This document shows, piece after piece, positions 1-7,680 of a stretch of DNA of 64,000 bases. Position 1 is the stretch's first letter, and every line of letters starts with the position of its first letter. The notes under the pieces are model-generated. The model saw only the letters and a program-made list of their open reading frames with translations, searched no databases and was not told where the DNA came from. Both the position numbers and the translations under genes were made by a program. Source of the stretch: Hyphomicrobiales bacterium (GTDB taxonomy: Bacteria > Pseudomonadota > Alphaproteobacteria > Rhizobiales > Xanthobacteraceae); the NCBI GenBank assembly GCA_017305535.1, contig JAFKKN010000004.1:62001-126000 (forward strand), read 5' to 3'.

Positions 1-573
1 GGCGGCGCTTTGGCGGGTTGCGTCAGCGACGGTCAGGGGCCGGTGGCCTCACAATCCACGCCGGGCGGCGCGACGGTGGCATTTGAATCCATCGACGGCC
101 CGCCGCCGCAGGTGTTCGACCGCATGGTCGGCATCCTCGACAGTGAATCGCAACTGCGCAATGTCGCCGTCGTCTCCCGGAAGTCCACGGCCGCCTATCG
201 CGTGCGCAGCTATTTGGCCGCACAGACCATTCGCGGCCAAACCTCGATCGACTGGGTCTGGGACGTTTATGACCGCGACCAGCGGCGTGCGCTGCGCCTT
301 GCAGGCACCGAGCCGGTGGCCAAGACCGGCGGCGACGCCTGGGCAGCCGCTGACGACCTCACGCTCCGACGGATCGCCCAGGCCGGCCTGAGCGGCCTCA
401 GCGCCGTGACCGGCGGCAGCGCCGTGCCGGTCGAAACGGCGCCATCCGCCGCCCCGTCTCCGTCACAGGAGAGCGGACCGGCCATTGCCGCGAACGACGG
501 TTCGGCCACAACCAGCCGCAGCGCGCTCAGTTTCGCCAGCATGGACGATGGCGCATCGGCCCCCCGACGTTGA
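1..573 (+). CDS. Lipoprotein of unknown function, 5' end outside window
   Basis: The reading frame is open from base 1 and reads Gly-Gly-Ala-Leu-Ala-Gly-Cys. Leu-Ala-Gly-Cys (cysteine codon at 19-21) is a typical lipobox, so the window begins inside a lipoprotein signal peptide and the start codon lies upstream. The mature part is about 185 residues. It has a compact first half, a possible globular domain around VFDRMVGIL and IDWVWDVYD, and an Ala/Ser/Pro-rich C-terminal tail from about residue 135 that is probably disordered. I do not recognise a family and assign no function. Processing by signal peptidase II and membrane anchoring are inferred from the lipobox. Confidence 0.7.
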   Translation, partial: GGALAGCVSDGQGPVASQSTPGGATVAFESIDGPPPQVFDRMVGILDSESQLRNVAVVSRKSTAAYRVRSYLAAQTIRGQTSIDWVWDVYDRDQRRALRLAGTEPVAKTGGDAWAAADDLTLRRIAQAGLSGLSAVTGGSAVPVETAPSAAPSPSQESGPAIAANDGSATTSRSALSFASMDDGASAPRR

Positions 574-730
574 TTTAACCCCCGAAAAGCGCTTGTAACG
601 GGTTGCCATCGCCGGTCCCGCCTTGATATCACCACGCCCGTCACAGGTGCGCCACATGTCCAGGGCGTCAGTTCGATAGGTAGCCGATATGCTCAACGTT
701 GTGTCCACCAAACCCGGGGGAAAAGCGACG

Positions 731-1684
731 ATGTCGGCCAAGAACGGATCCATCAAGCTGGTCGCCGGAAATTCCAATCCCGCGCTGGCGCAGCAGGTTT
801 CCGCCGCTCTTGAGATCCCGCTGACCAAGGCCAGCGTCCGGCGCTTCGCCGACATGGAAATCTTCGTCGAGATCCTCGAGAACGTGCGCGGCTCCGATGT
901 GTTCGTGATCCAGTCGACCTCCTATCCGGCGAACGATCACCTGATGGAGCTGCTGATCATCATCGACGCGCTGCGCCGCGCCTCGGCGCGCCGCATCACC
1001 GCGGTGGTTCCGTATTTCGGTTACGCCCGGCAGGACCGCAAGGTCGGCTCTCGTGCCCCGATTTCCGCAAAACTCGTCGCCAACCTGATCACCCACGCCG
1101 GCGCCGACCGCGTGATGACGCTCGACCTCCACGCCGGGCAGATCCAGGGCTTCTTCGATATCCCGACCGATAACCTTTACGCGTCGCCGGTGATGGTGCG
1201 CGACATTCGCGAGAAATTCGACCTCACCAACGTAATGGTGGTGTCACCTGACGTCGGCGGCGTGGTGCGTGCGCGTGGCCTCGCCAAGCGCATCAACGCG
1301 CCGCTCGCCATCATCGACAAGCGCCGCGAGCGCGCCGGCGAATCCGAAGTGATGAACGTGATCGGCGACGTCGCCGGCTTTACCTGCATCCTGATCGACG
1401 ACATCGTCGATTCCGGCGGTACGCTGGTGAATGCGGCCGATGCGCTGCTCGCCAACGGCGCCAAGGAAGTCTACGCCTATTTGACCCATGGCGTTCTTTC
1501 GGGCGGCGCCACCGCGCGCGTCGCCAACTCCCGGCTCAAGGAGATGGTGATCACCGACTCGATCCAGCCGACCGATGCGGTGCTCGCGGTGAAAAACATC
1601 CGCGTACTGCCGATCGCGCCGCTGATCGCCGAAGCCATCAGCCGCACCGCCGCGGAAGAATCCGTTTCCAGCCTGTTCGACTAA
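731..1684 (+). CDS. prs: Ribose-phosphate pyrophosphokinase (PRPP synthetase)
   Basis: Makes 5-phosphoribosyl-1-pyrophosphate from ribose 5-phosphate and ATP, the precursor of purines, pyrimidines, histidine, tryptophan and NAD. The protein shows the class I hallmarks: the N-terminal stretch KLVAGNSNP, the flexible loop [10 protein letters not shown], the metal-binding [11 protein letters not shown] and the PRPP-binding loop [11 protein letters not shown] choose the ATG at 731, preceded by GGGGGAAAAG, giving 317 residues, the usual family length. An ATG at 689 would add 14 residues unlike the family. It converges on ribH. A GC-rich inverted repeat (CGCCCC/GGGGCG, about 1702-1728) may act as a shared weak terminator. 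Confidence 0.97.
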   Translation: MSAKNGSIKLVAGNSNPALAQQVSAALEIPLTKASVRRFADMEIFVEILENVRGSDVFVIQSTSYPANDHLMELLIIIDALRRASARRITAVVPYFGYARQDRKVGSRAPISAKLVANLITHAGADRVMTLDLHAGQIQGFFDIPTDNLYASPVMVRDIREKFDLTNVMVVSPDVGGVVRARGLAKRINAPLAIIDKRRERAGESEVMNVIGDVAGFTCILIDDIVDSGGTLVNAADALLANGAKEVYAYLTHGVLSGGATARVANSRLKEMVITDSIQPTDAVLAVKNIRVLPIAPLIAEAISRTAAEESVSSLFD

Positions 1685-1748
1685 CCGCCGCGCATCCCTC
1701 ACGCCCCGCCGCGAGATGCAACGGGGCGCCGGGATTCTTGCGGCAAAC

Positions 1749-2312
1749 TTATGGCATCCCCGCCGCGACCTGCCCGCGCAGACGCTCCAGCGCGTGAAGC
1801 GTGTTGGCGCAGGCTTCCGCGACCTCGATGCCCTTGATGGCGAAGTGCTTGCGGAAGAATTCGAAGTGCGTCGCGTGCTCATGGAATTGCTGTGGCGTCA
1901 GCACTGCCGAGAACACCGGCACCTCGGTGCGCAACTGCACGTCCATCAACGCATTGATGACAGTGCCTGCGACGAAGTCGTGCCGATAGATACCGCCATC
2001 CACCACGAGGCCGGCGGCAACGATCGCGGTGTAGCGCCGCGTCTTTGCCAAGAGTTGCGCGTGGAGCGGAATCTCGAACGCACCCGGCACCTCGAACAGA
2101 TCGACCTGCGACGGCGCGATGCCGCGCACCTCGATCTCCTGAAGGAAGGCGACGCGGCACTCGGCAACGATCTCGCGATGCCAGCACGATTGTACGAAGG
2201 CGACGCGCTGCGGCTTGGCGAAACGGGTCGGCTCCGCGGTGACGCCCGGCGGCACGCCGGAAGACGCGGTTTCGGTGGTGGTTGTGGTGGAGTCTGACAA
2301 CATCTGATTCAT
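1749..2312 (-). CDS. ribH: 6,7-dimethyl-8-ribityllumazine synthase, type II (RibH2)
   Basis: Condenses 5-amino-6-ribitylamino-uracil with dihydroxybutanone phosphate to lumazine, the step before riboflavin. Family motifs are FEVPGAFEIPL and the GGIYRHDFVAG segment. The divergent sequence resembles the RibH2 type of Brucella and rhizobia rather than the housekeeping RibH found beside ribD/ribE. It is 187 residues, about 30 longer than usual, because of a Ser/Thr/Pro-rich N-terminal extension. The ATG at 2312 has GAGGA about 5 nt upstream. A downstream ATG at 2303 would still leave most of the extension. The gene stands alone behind an FMN riboswitch, so expression should rise when FMN is scarce. 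Confidence 0.93.
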   Translation of the reverse strand: MNQMLSDSTTTTTETASSGVPPGVTAEPTRFAKPQRVAFVQSCWHREIVAECRVAFLQEIEVRGIAPSQVDLFEVPGAFEIPLHAQLLAKTRRYTAIVAAGLVVDGGIYRHDFVAGTVINALMDVQLRTEVPVFSAVLTPQQFHEHATHFEFFRKHFAIKGIEVAEACANTLHALERLRGQVAAGMP

Positions 2313-2390
2313 GGCTTTCCTCAGTTAAGGACCAGAATCAGGGCATACGGACCGCCGGCCACGCGCAAACGCGGCCTTCGGTAACCCGCT

Positions 2391-2551
2391 CTCTTTCATC
2401 CGGACTATGACCGTCGGCTTCGGAATCGCACCGAATCTGCTGACCCTTCTTCACCGAAGTGAGGAAGGCGCTCGCGGGCTTAAGGCACGTATACCTGTTT
2501 AAGGAGCGTGGGCCTCTTACCGCCGGTGGGGACTTTCACCCCGCCCTGAGA
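2391..2551 (-). promoter_or_regulatory. FMN riboswitch (RFN element) upstream of ribH
   Basis: On the minus strand the conserved RFN blocks occur in order. GGGCGGGGTGAAAGTCCCCA followed by CCGGCGGTAAG lies at the 5' side (about 2517-2545). A variable stem follows. GATTCGGTGCGATTCCGAAG with CCGACGGTCATAGTCCGGAT lies at the 3' side (about 2393-2440). The element ends about 80 nt before the ribH ATG. With no clear U-tract between, control of translation initiation is more likely than termination. The variable P-loop is long (about 60 nt). Confidence 0.96.
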
Positions 2552-2580
2552 ACTACCACCCCGATTGGAGCGGCGACCTA

Positions 2581-2609
2581 AATATGCCGGACGCACCCCG
2601 TCGCCGCAA
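2581..2609 (-). promoter_or_regulatory. Possible sigma70-type promoter for ribH
   Basis: On the minus strand TTGCGG (2604-2609) and CATATT (2581-2586) are separated by exactly 17 bp. This would start transcription near 2574, about 20 nt before the first conserved block of the riboswitch. Only 3 of 6 and 4 of 6 positions match consensus, so position supports it more than sequence. Confidence 0.35.
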
Positions 2610-2718
2610 GCCATCCGCCATGGGCGGATCGCATGGCACCCGCGCGAAGCGCGGGGACTTGCCAGGAGGTAATCGGATTTCGATCACCCGCACGCCATGA
2701 CTTGCATCGCCGGAGCAA

Positions 2719-2771
2719 GACTCGCATCGCGCGAATCCACCCCTCGGACTCGCACACCGCGAATCCGATTC
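2719..2771. repeat. Tandem imperfect palindromes with GANTC every 14 bp
   Basis: Two copies of GACTCGC-N5-GCGAATC follow each other with a 28-bp period (2719-2737 and 2747-2765), so GANTC occurs at 2719, 2733, 2747 and 2761 at exact 14-bp steps, with a fifth site at 2767. Each copy is itself a near-perfect inverted repeat (6 of 7 positions). It lies about 240 bp before the YbjN-domain gene. An operator read together with CcrM methylation is one possibility. Confidence 0.6.
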
Positions 2772-3013
2772 CGTTTTGTTCTCGGCGCCGAACCTTCGCG
2801 TTGCGATGATCTGTGGACGAGCCGCGGTTTGCCTGTGGATGGAGTCCGCGTGCCGTTGCACGGATTCGGCAAATCACATCACTTGATCCTCGCGCACCTG
2901 ATTGAAGCAAATACATTCCTTCACGGTTCGCGACTTGCAGCGACGCGTCGGGCTCAGTGCCTATTGTCCTGCCGCGTGCGTATCACAACAAACAACAGCA
3001 AGGTCGAGACGGC

Positions 3014-3514
3014 ATGTCCCTCCTCGAAGGCACGTTCGATTCCCGAAACAGTCCGCTGGAAGTGGTCGAGGAGATCGCCGCCACCAACGACTGGTCGTTC
3101 GAGCGTTCGGGCGACGACGAGATTACTATCGTCGCGCAGGGGGCGTGGACTGATTACCAGCTCTCCTTCACCTGGATGAATGAGATCGAAGCGCTGCATC
3201 TCGCCTGTGCCTTCGACATGAAAATTCCGCCGGCGCGACGCAGCGAGGTGCAGAAGCTGATCGCGTCGATCAACGAGCAACTCTGGATCGGACATTTCGA
3301 TATCTGGGTGCAGACCGGCACCATCATGTATCGCCAGTCGCTGCTGTTGCCCGAAGGATTGACGGCGTCGAGCGCGCAATGCCGGGCCATGCTGTCGGGC
3401 GCTATCGAGGCTTGCGAACGCTACTATCCGGCATTGCAGTTCGTCGTCTGGGCCGGCAAATCCGCCCCCGACGCCATGAGCGCGGCGATGTTCGACACCC
3501 AGGGCGAGGCGTAA
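3014..3514 (+). CDS. YbjN domain-containing protein
   Basis: A 166-residue acidic cytosolic protein of the YbjN family, which has a fold like type III secretion chaperones. Its members are linked to stress and motility, but their biochemical role is unsettled. The segment PLEVVEEIAATNDWSFERSG followed by a hydrophobic core and the stretch LWIGHFDIWVQ fits the family. I choose the ATG at 3014 because an in-frame TTG at 2957 would add an unlike N-terminus. Many alphaproteobacteria carry a YbjN gene just upstream of proC, as here. Confidence 0.85.
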   Translation: MSLLEGTFDSRNSPLEVVEEIAATNDWSFERSGDDEITIVAQGAWTDYQLSFTWMNEIEALHLACAFDMKIPPARRSEVQKLIASINEQLWIGHFDIWVQTGTIMYRQSLLLPEGLTASSAQCRAMLSGAIEACERYYPALQFVVWAGKSAPDAMSAAMFDTQGEA

Positions 3515-3528
3515 GCGCTTTTGCCGAT

Positions 3529-3640
3529 CGTCATGCGCGGGCTTGACCCGCGCATCCATCTCTTTTCAAAATGATGGATCGCCGGGGCATAGGCGAGCGA
3601 AGCGACGCTGTTCTTCGACGATTATGCCCGGCGATGGCAC
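3529..3640. repeat. Palindromic repeat, family A (TCATG...GCTTGACCCG)
   Basis: CGTCATGCGCGGGCTTGACCC followed by a mirrored arm ATGATGGATCGCCGGG fills the gap between the YbjN gene and proC. Related elements occur at 4560, 24611, 43158 and 52658. Unlike the others it ends in a degenerate right part (GCATAGGCGAGCGAAGCG). Confidence 0.7.
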
Positions 3641-3690
3641 CTATTGTTGGTGATGCTGTAGCGCGTTCTCCATTAAGCTTGGACTTTCCC

Positions 3691-4521
3691 ATGACTGAAT
3701 CGTCGACCCCGCTCGCGCAGATCAAAGGCAACGTCGTCCTCGCCGGCGCCGGCAAGATGGGCGGCGCGCTGCTCACCGGCTGGCTGGCGCGGGGACTCGA
3801 TCCCGCGCGCGTCGCCATCATCGATCCGCACGTGTCGGACGACATCCGTGCATTGGCTGCGAAGGGCGTGCGCATCAATCCCGCGCCATCGGAGATCGGA
3901 GCCGCTGACGCGCTGGTATTGGCGGTCAAGCCGCAGATGTTTCACGACGCCGCAACGACGCTGAAGTCATTCGTGCGGCCTTCGACGCTGGTGGTGTCGA
4001 TCATGGCCGGCACCACCATCAAAGCGATCAGCGGCGCCTGCGGCGGCAACGTGGTGCGCGCGATGCCGAACACGCCGGCCGCGATCGGCCGCGGTATCAC
4101 CGTCGCGGTACCGGACACGTCGGTCGGCACCGGGCAGCGCGCGATTGCCGATGCGCTGCTCGCCGCCACCGGCAAGATCGAGTGGCTCGACGACGAAGCC
4201 CTGATGGATGCGGTGACGGCGGTGTCCGGCTCAGGCCCGGCCTACGTGTTTCTGCTGGCGGAAGAGCTGGCGCGCGCCGGCGTCGCGGCGGGCCTGCCGC
4301 CGGAGCTGGCCGCAACGCTCGCGCGCGAAACCGTCGCGGGCTCCGGCGAACTGCTCTATCGCTCCGATCTCGACGCCGCGATATTGCGCCAGAACGTCAC
4401 CTCGCCCGGCGGCACGACGGCGGCCGCGCTCGGCGTGCTGATGGGCGACGGTGGATTCCAGCCGCTGCTGGAACGCGCAGTCGCGGCGGCGACGAAGCGT
4501 TCGAAGGAATTGGCGAAGTAG
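3691..4521 (+). CDS. proC: Pyrroline-5-carboxylate reductase
   Basis: Last step of proline biosynthesis: reduces 1-pyrroline-5-carboxylate with NAD(P)H. The N-terminal dinucleotide-binding site is GAGKMG (residues 19-24). The C-terminal domain carries the signature SGSGPAYVF (about 178-186) and VTSPGGTT (about 235-242), which line the active site. With the ATG at 3691 the protein is 276 residues, the family size. The longer in-frame extension back to 3571 reads through repeat DNA and is rejected. A repeat sits on each side of the gene. Confidence 0.96.
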   Translation: MTESSTPLAQIKGNVVLAGAGKMGGALLTGWLARGLDPARVAIIDPHVSDDIRALAAKGVRINPAPSEIGAADALVLAVKPQMFHDAATTLKSFVRPSTLVVSIMAGTTIKAISGACGGNVVRAMPNTPAAIGRGITVAVPDTSVGTGQRAIADALLAATGKIEWLDDEALMDAVTAVSGSGPAYVFLLAEELARAGVAAGLPPELAATLARETVAGSGELLYRSDLDAAILRQNVTSPGGTTAAALGVLMGDGGFQPLLERAVAAATKRSKELAK

Positions 4522-4559
4522 TCACGAAGACGTTTGACGAAACATTGGGCTCTCCATTC

Positions 4560-4648
4560 GTCATGGCCGGGCTCGTCCCGGCCATCCACGTCTTCTTCGT
4601 TGATATTCCACAGAACGTAGATGCCCGGGACAAGCCCGGGCATGACGG
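4560..4648. repeat. Palindromic repeat, family A
   Basis: Two hairpins, GGCCGGGCTCGTCCCGGCC and GCCCGGGACAAGCCCGGGC, flanked by outward GTCATG and CATGACG. Located between the convergent proC and sensor-kinase genes, where it could end both transcripts. Confidence 0.75.
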
Positions 4649-4679
4649 CGGATAGGATTTTCACAGTAGCGAAAGCGCC

Positions 4680-6068
4680 CTACACCGGGATCCGCACCGT
4701 GGCGCGGAGGCCGCCCATGGGGCTGTCGCCAAGAGTGACGTCGCCGCCGTGCGAGCGTGCGATGTCGCGGGTGATGGCGAGGCCGAGCCCGCTGCCGCCC
4801 TGGTCCTGATTACGGGAGTCATCCAGCCGCAGGAACGGCTTGAACACTTCCTCCCGCATATTCTGCGGAATGCCGGGGCCATCGTCGTCCACGGTAATCG
4901 TCAGCCAGCGGTGATCGCGATGGCCTGAAATGGCGATTGCCTTCGCGTAACGCGACGCGTTCGACACCAGATTGCCAAGGCAGCGCTTGAACGCGGCCTG
5001 CTTCACCGTCACCACCGGCAATCCCTGGAATGAGACAGTCGTGGCGTGGCCGTTGCGCTCGGCATCGCCGCGCAATTCCTCAAGCGTGGCGGAAATGTCG
5101 GTGGGCTGTGCGCGCTCATCGCCGTCACCGCGCGCGAAGGCGAGATAACCTTCCAGCATGCCGGACATCTCGTCGACGTCCCTGCGCATCCCTTCAAGCT
5201 CGGGATTGTCGCCGATCAGTTCGAGTTCGAGCTTGAAGCGCGTCAGGATGGTGCGCAGGTCGTGGCTGACGCCGGCCAGCATTGCGGTGCGCTGCTCCAT
5301 CGCGCGCTCTATGCGGGTTTTCATCTCGATGAAGGCATGCGCCGCGCGCCGCACCTCGAGCGCACCGCGCGGCCGGAAGTTCGGCGCCTCGCGGCCCTTG
5401 CCGAAACTCTCGGCCGCATCCGCCAGCCGCACAATGGGCCGGATTTGATTCCGCAAGAACAGTACCGCGACGATCAGCAGCACCGACGAGGTGCTGAACA
5501 TCCACAGGAAGAAGATTTCCGAGTTCGACGCGTAGGCGGCACTGCGCTGCGCGAACACCCGCATCACGGAGTCGTCGAGCTGGATGCGGATTTCCACCAG
5601 CGAGGAACGCCCGACAGTATCGATCCAGAACGGCCGCGAAATCTGCCGGCCGATCTGCGCCGACAGCGACTGATCGAGCAGCGAGAAGAACGGCTTCGGT
5701 CCGGGCTGCGGCATGTCGCCGGGCGGCAGGAAATCGACCACGAGCCCGAGCCGCTGCTGCGCGACGCGTCGCAACAGCGTGTGGTCCTTGTCCTGCGGAT
5801 AGCCTTTGTAGATATCGATCAGCGCGGCGATGTCCTGCACCACCGTGGCCGACAGTCGCCGCGTCACCGTGTTCCAGTGCCGCTCCATGAACACGAAGGC
5901 GACCACTGATTGCAACACGACCATCGGTACGATCATGATCAGCAGCGCGCGGGCGTAGAGACCCTTCGGCATCCAGCTTTTGAACGAGTTGCCGAGCCGC
6001 GCATTGAATGCCGAGGCGCGCTGCGCGGCGCTGCGGATCAGCGTCAGGCCAGCATCGAGCGTGCTCAT
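4680..6068 (-). CDS. EnvZ-like sensor histidine kinase
   Basis: Inner-membrane kinase of 462 residues, partner of the response regulator just upstream. Domains in order: transmembrane segment 41-60, periplasmic sensor about 61-185, second transmembrane segment about 186-206, HAMP linker 206-258, dimerisation/phosphoacceptor domain with GVSHDLRT (His269), and ATPase domain with N box LGNLVSNASRYA (364-375), G1 DDDGPGIP (394-401) and G2 GGSGLGLAI (424-432). All catalytic motifs are intact. The architecture is that of EnvZ. The stimulus cannot be read from the sequence. The start lies 36 bp after the regulator gene, so both are on one transcript. Confidence 0.92.
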   Translation of the reverse strand: MSTLDAGLTLIRSAAQRASAFNARLGNSFKSWMPKGLYARALLIMIVPMVVLQSVVAFVFMERHWNTVTRRLSATVVQDIAALIDIYKGYPQDKDHTLLRRVAQQRLGLVVDFLPPGDMPQPGPKPFFSLLDQSLSAQIGRQISRPFWIDTVGRSSLVEIRIQLDDSVMRVFAQRSAAYASNSEIFFLWMFSTSSVLLIVAVLFLRNQIRPIVRLADAAESFGKGREAPNFRPRGALEVRRAAHAFIEMKTRIERAMEQRTAMLAGVSHDLRTILTRFKLELELIGDNPELEGMRRDVDEMSGMLEGYLAFARGDGDERAQPTDISATLEELRGDAERNGHATTVSFQGLPVVTVKQAAFKRCLGNLVSNASRYAKAIAISGHRDHRWLTITVDDDGPGIPQNMREEVFKPFLRLDDSRNQDQGGSGLGLAITRDIARSHGGDVTLGDSPMGGLRATVRIPV

Positions 6069-6104
6069 CGGGCAAAACTCATCGGGCGGGGCTCACGGCA
6101 AGAT

Positions 6105-6830
6105 TCACGGCGAGGCGACCAGACGATAGCCGACGCCCCGCACCGCTTGCAGGAACAACGGATTGGCGGGATCGCGCTCGATCTTGCGTCGCAACCGGTT
6201 GATCTGCACATCGACGGCGCGTTCGTTGACGTTGCCGCCCGCGCCGGTGAGATCGCCGCGCGCCACCGTCTCGCCGGGGATGGCAGCGAGGATGCGCAGC
6301 ATCTCACGCTCGCGATCGGTGAGGTGAATGACGGTCTCGCCTTCGCGCAATTCGCCGCGATCGAGATAATAGACGAAAGGCCCGAACCGCACCGATTCCA
6401 CTTTCGCCACCGGCGCGGGCGTGGCGCGCTTGAGGATGTTGCCGATCCGCAGCAGCAGTTCGCGCGGCTCGAACGGCTTCGCAACATAGTCGTCGGCGCC
6501 GAGTTGCAAGCCCTCGATACGGCTTTCGGCCTCGTGGCGCGCCGTCAACATCACGATCGGCACCGTGGAGGTGGTTCGTATGAAGCGCGCCAGCTCAAAA
6601 CCGGTTTCGCCCGGCATCATTACGTCGAGGATCAGAAGGTCGAAATGCAGTCCCTGCAATTTGGCGCGTGCATCGGCGGCGCTCATCGCCGTGGTGACGC
6701 GATAGCCTTCGCCGGCAAGGAAGCGCGACAGCAGATCGCGAATACGGCGGTCGTCATCGACCAGCAAGAGATGCGGAGCGTCGTCGGCGGGTTGGATCGG
6801 CGGGCGTGCCATGAGTGAAACCGTTGTCAT
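6105..6830 (-). CDS. OmpR-family response regulator
   Basis: 241 residues: receiver domain with acidic pocket VDDD (24-27), phosphoacceptor Asp69 (LILDVMMPG) and Lys118. A winged-helix DNA-binding domain follows, with LTDREREML and the recognition region AVDVQINRLRRKIE. The ATG at 6830 overlaps the stop of the upstream marR gene by 4 bp (ATGA), which argues for translational coupling. A second ATG at 6812 is possible. The cognate kinase follows directly. Probably an OmpR-like member acting on envelope genes, but targets are unknown. Confidence 0.92.
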   Translation of the reverse strand: MTTVSLMARPPIQPADDAPHLLLVDDDRRIRDLLSRFLAGEGYRVTTAMSAADARAKLQGLHFDLLILDVMMPGETGFELARFIRTTSTVPIVMLTARHEAESRIEGLQLGADDYVAKPFEPRELLLRIGNILKRATPAPVAKVESVRFGPFVYYLDRGELREGETVIHLTDREREMLRILAAIPGETVARGDLTGAGGNVNERAVDVQINRLRRKIERDPANPLFLQAVRGVGYRLVASP

Positions 6831-7393
6831 TGGTCCCGCGTCTCGGGACGATGATGATCCAGCAAGCTTTCCAGCACCTTGTCCGATTCCTCCCGGTCGA
6901 TCATGCCGCGCAGAAACTGACTGACAGCGGCCGCGTCCGACGCGCTCAGGCCACGCATCGCCCGCGTGATCCGGTCGGTCTGCAATCCGGCCAGCTTGGC
7001 GATCAGCGTCTCGCCCTTGGCCGTGGCGAACAACAGGCGCTGCCGCCGATCCTGATCGCCGGCGCGCTGCACGATATACCCTTCCTCCAGCAATTGCTTG
7101 AGGACTCGACCCAGCGACTGCTTGGTAATCCGAAGTACCCCGAGAAGGTCGGCGACAGTGAGGCCCGGATAGCGATGCACGAAGTGCACGACGCGGTGAT
7201 GGGCACGACCGAAGCCGAAGGCTTCAAGCACATGATCGGCCTCGCCGACAAAATCGCGATAGGCGAAGAACAGAAGCTCAATGATGTCCCAGCGCAGCGG
7301 CGGCCCCCCGCCCGCCGGCGCGGCATCGTCCACCGGTCGCGCATCCCCGGCGGCGGCGGTCACTTCGGCCTTCGCAAAATTTATGTCAGCCAT
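6827..7393 (-). CDS. MarR-family transcriptional regulator
   Basis: 188 residues from the ATG at 7393. A TTG at 7414 would add seven residues and is less likely. The winged helix is recognisable: TVADLLGVLRITKQSLGRVL as helix-turn-helix, then the wing with DRRQRLLFATAKG. A 35-residue N-terminal tail precedes the fold. It overlaps the response-regulator gene by 4 bp, making a marR / regulator / kinase operon, and is divergent from the first aminotransferase gene. The repeat ATTGA-N12-TCAAT at its start codon could be its own operator. Confidence 0.88.
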   Translation of the reverse strand: MADINFAKAEVTAAAGDARPVDDAAPAGGGPPLRWDIIELLFFAYRDFVGEADHVLEAFGFGRAHHRVVHFVHRYPGLTVADLLGVLRITKQSLGRVLKQLLEEGYIVQRAGDQDRRQRLLFATAKGETLIAKLAGLQTDRITRAMRGLSASDAAAVSQFLRGMIDREESDKVLESLLDHHRPETRDQ

Positions 7394-7415
7394 ATTGACG
7401 TATCTTGGTCTCAAT
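7394..7415. promoter_or_regulatory. Candidate operator ATTGA-N12-TCAAT
   Basis: A perfect 5-bp inverted repeat immediately upstream of the marR start and on the shared side with the divergent aminotransferase gene. Spacing and position fit an autoregulatory site, but the half-sites are short. Confidence 0.3.
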
Positions 7416-7680
7416 GTTACAAAAAGGACGATGAGGACGAAATATTAGATCGTTTTCGCCTCATTCCTGGTTCTAAGTTTGCGCGACCCATCTGTTTCCC
7501 CGCCGGTGCCAGGGTTGAAATTTCTACACCACCCGATTGTCGGCCGACGGCCCGGCAAACATACTGGAGTTCGCCTGTTCCGCAAAAGTTGAAAGCCGCT
7601 TTGCAGATGGAATGGGCATAAAGTTGACGACAATCCGACCATGCGCCTTGGCGCACGTCGCTAGATCCGGGAGATGATCC

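Larger units (their letters stand above)
2552..3013. other. Intergenic region with GANTC cluster
   Basis: This 460-bp gap between the riboswitch and the YbjN gene has no convincing gene. A possible plus-strand frame through 2697-3179 has no start signal and no recognisable protein, and it runs into the next gene in another frame. It holds seven GANTC sites (2719, 2733, 2747, 2761, 2767, 2842, 2863), which are CcrM methylation targets in alphaproteobacteria, and presumably the promoter of the YbjN gene. Confidence 0.6.

Noticed and set aside
2812-2842. Two DnaA-box-like sequences (TGTGGACGA, TGTGGATGG) near the GANTC cluster, suggesting a replication origin
   Set aside because: Each differs from the consensus at two of nine positions, no AT-rich unwinding region is present, and none of the usual origin neighbours (dnaA, hemE, parAB, gidA) lies nearby.
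2697-3179. Possible gene of 160 codons before the YbjN gene
   Set aside because: It runs through the GANTC repeats and into the YbjN gene in another frame, without ribosome site or protein-like composition.
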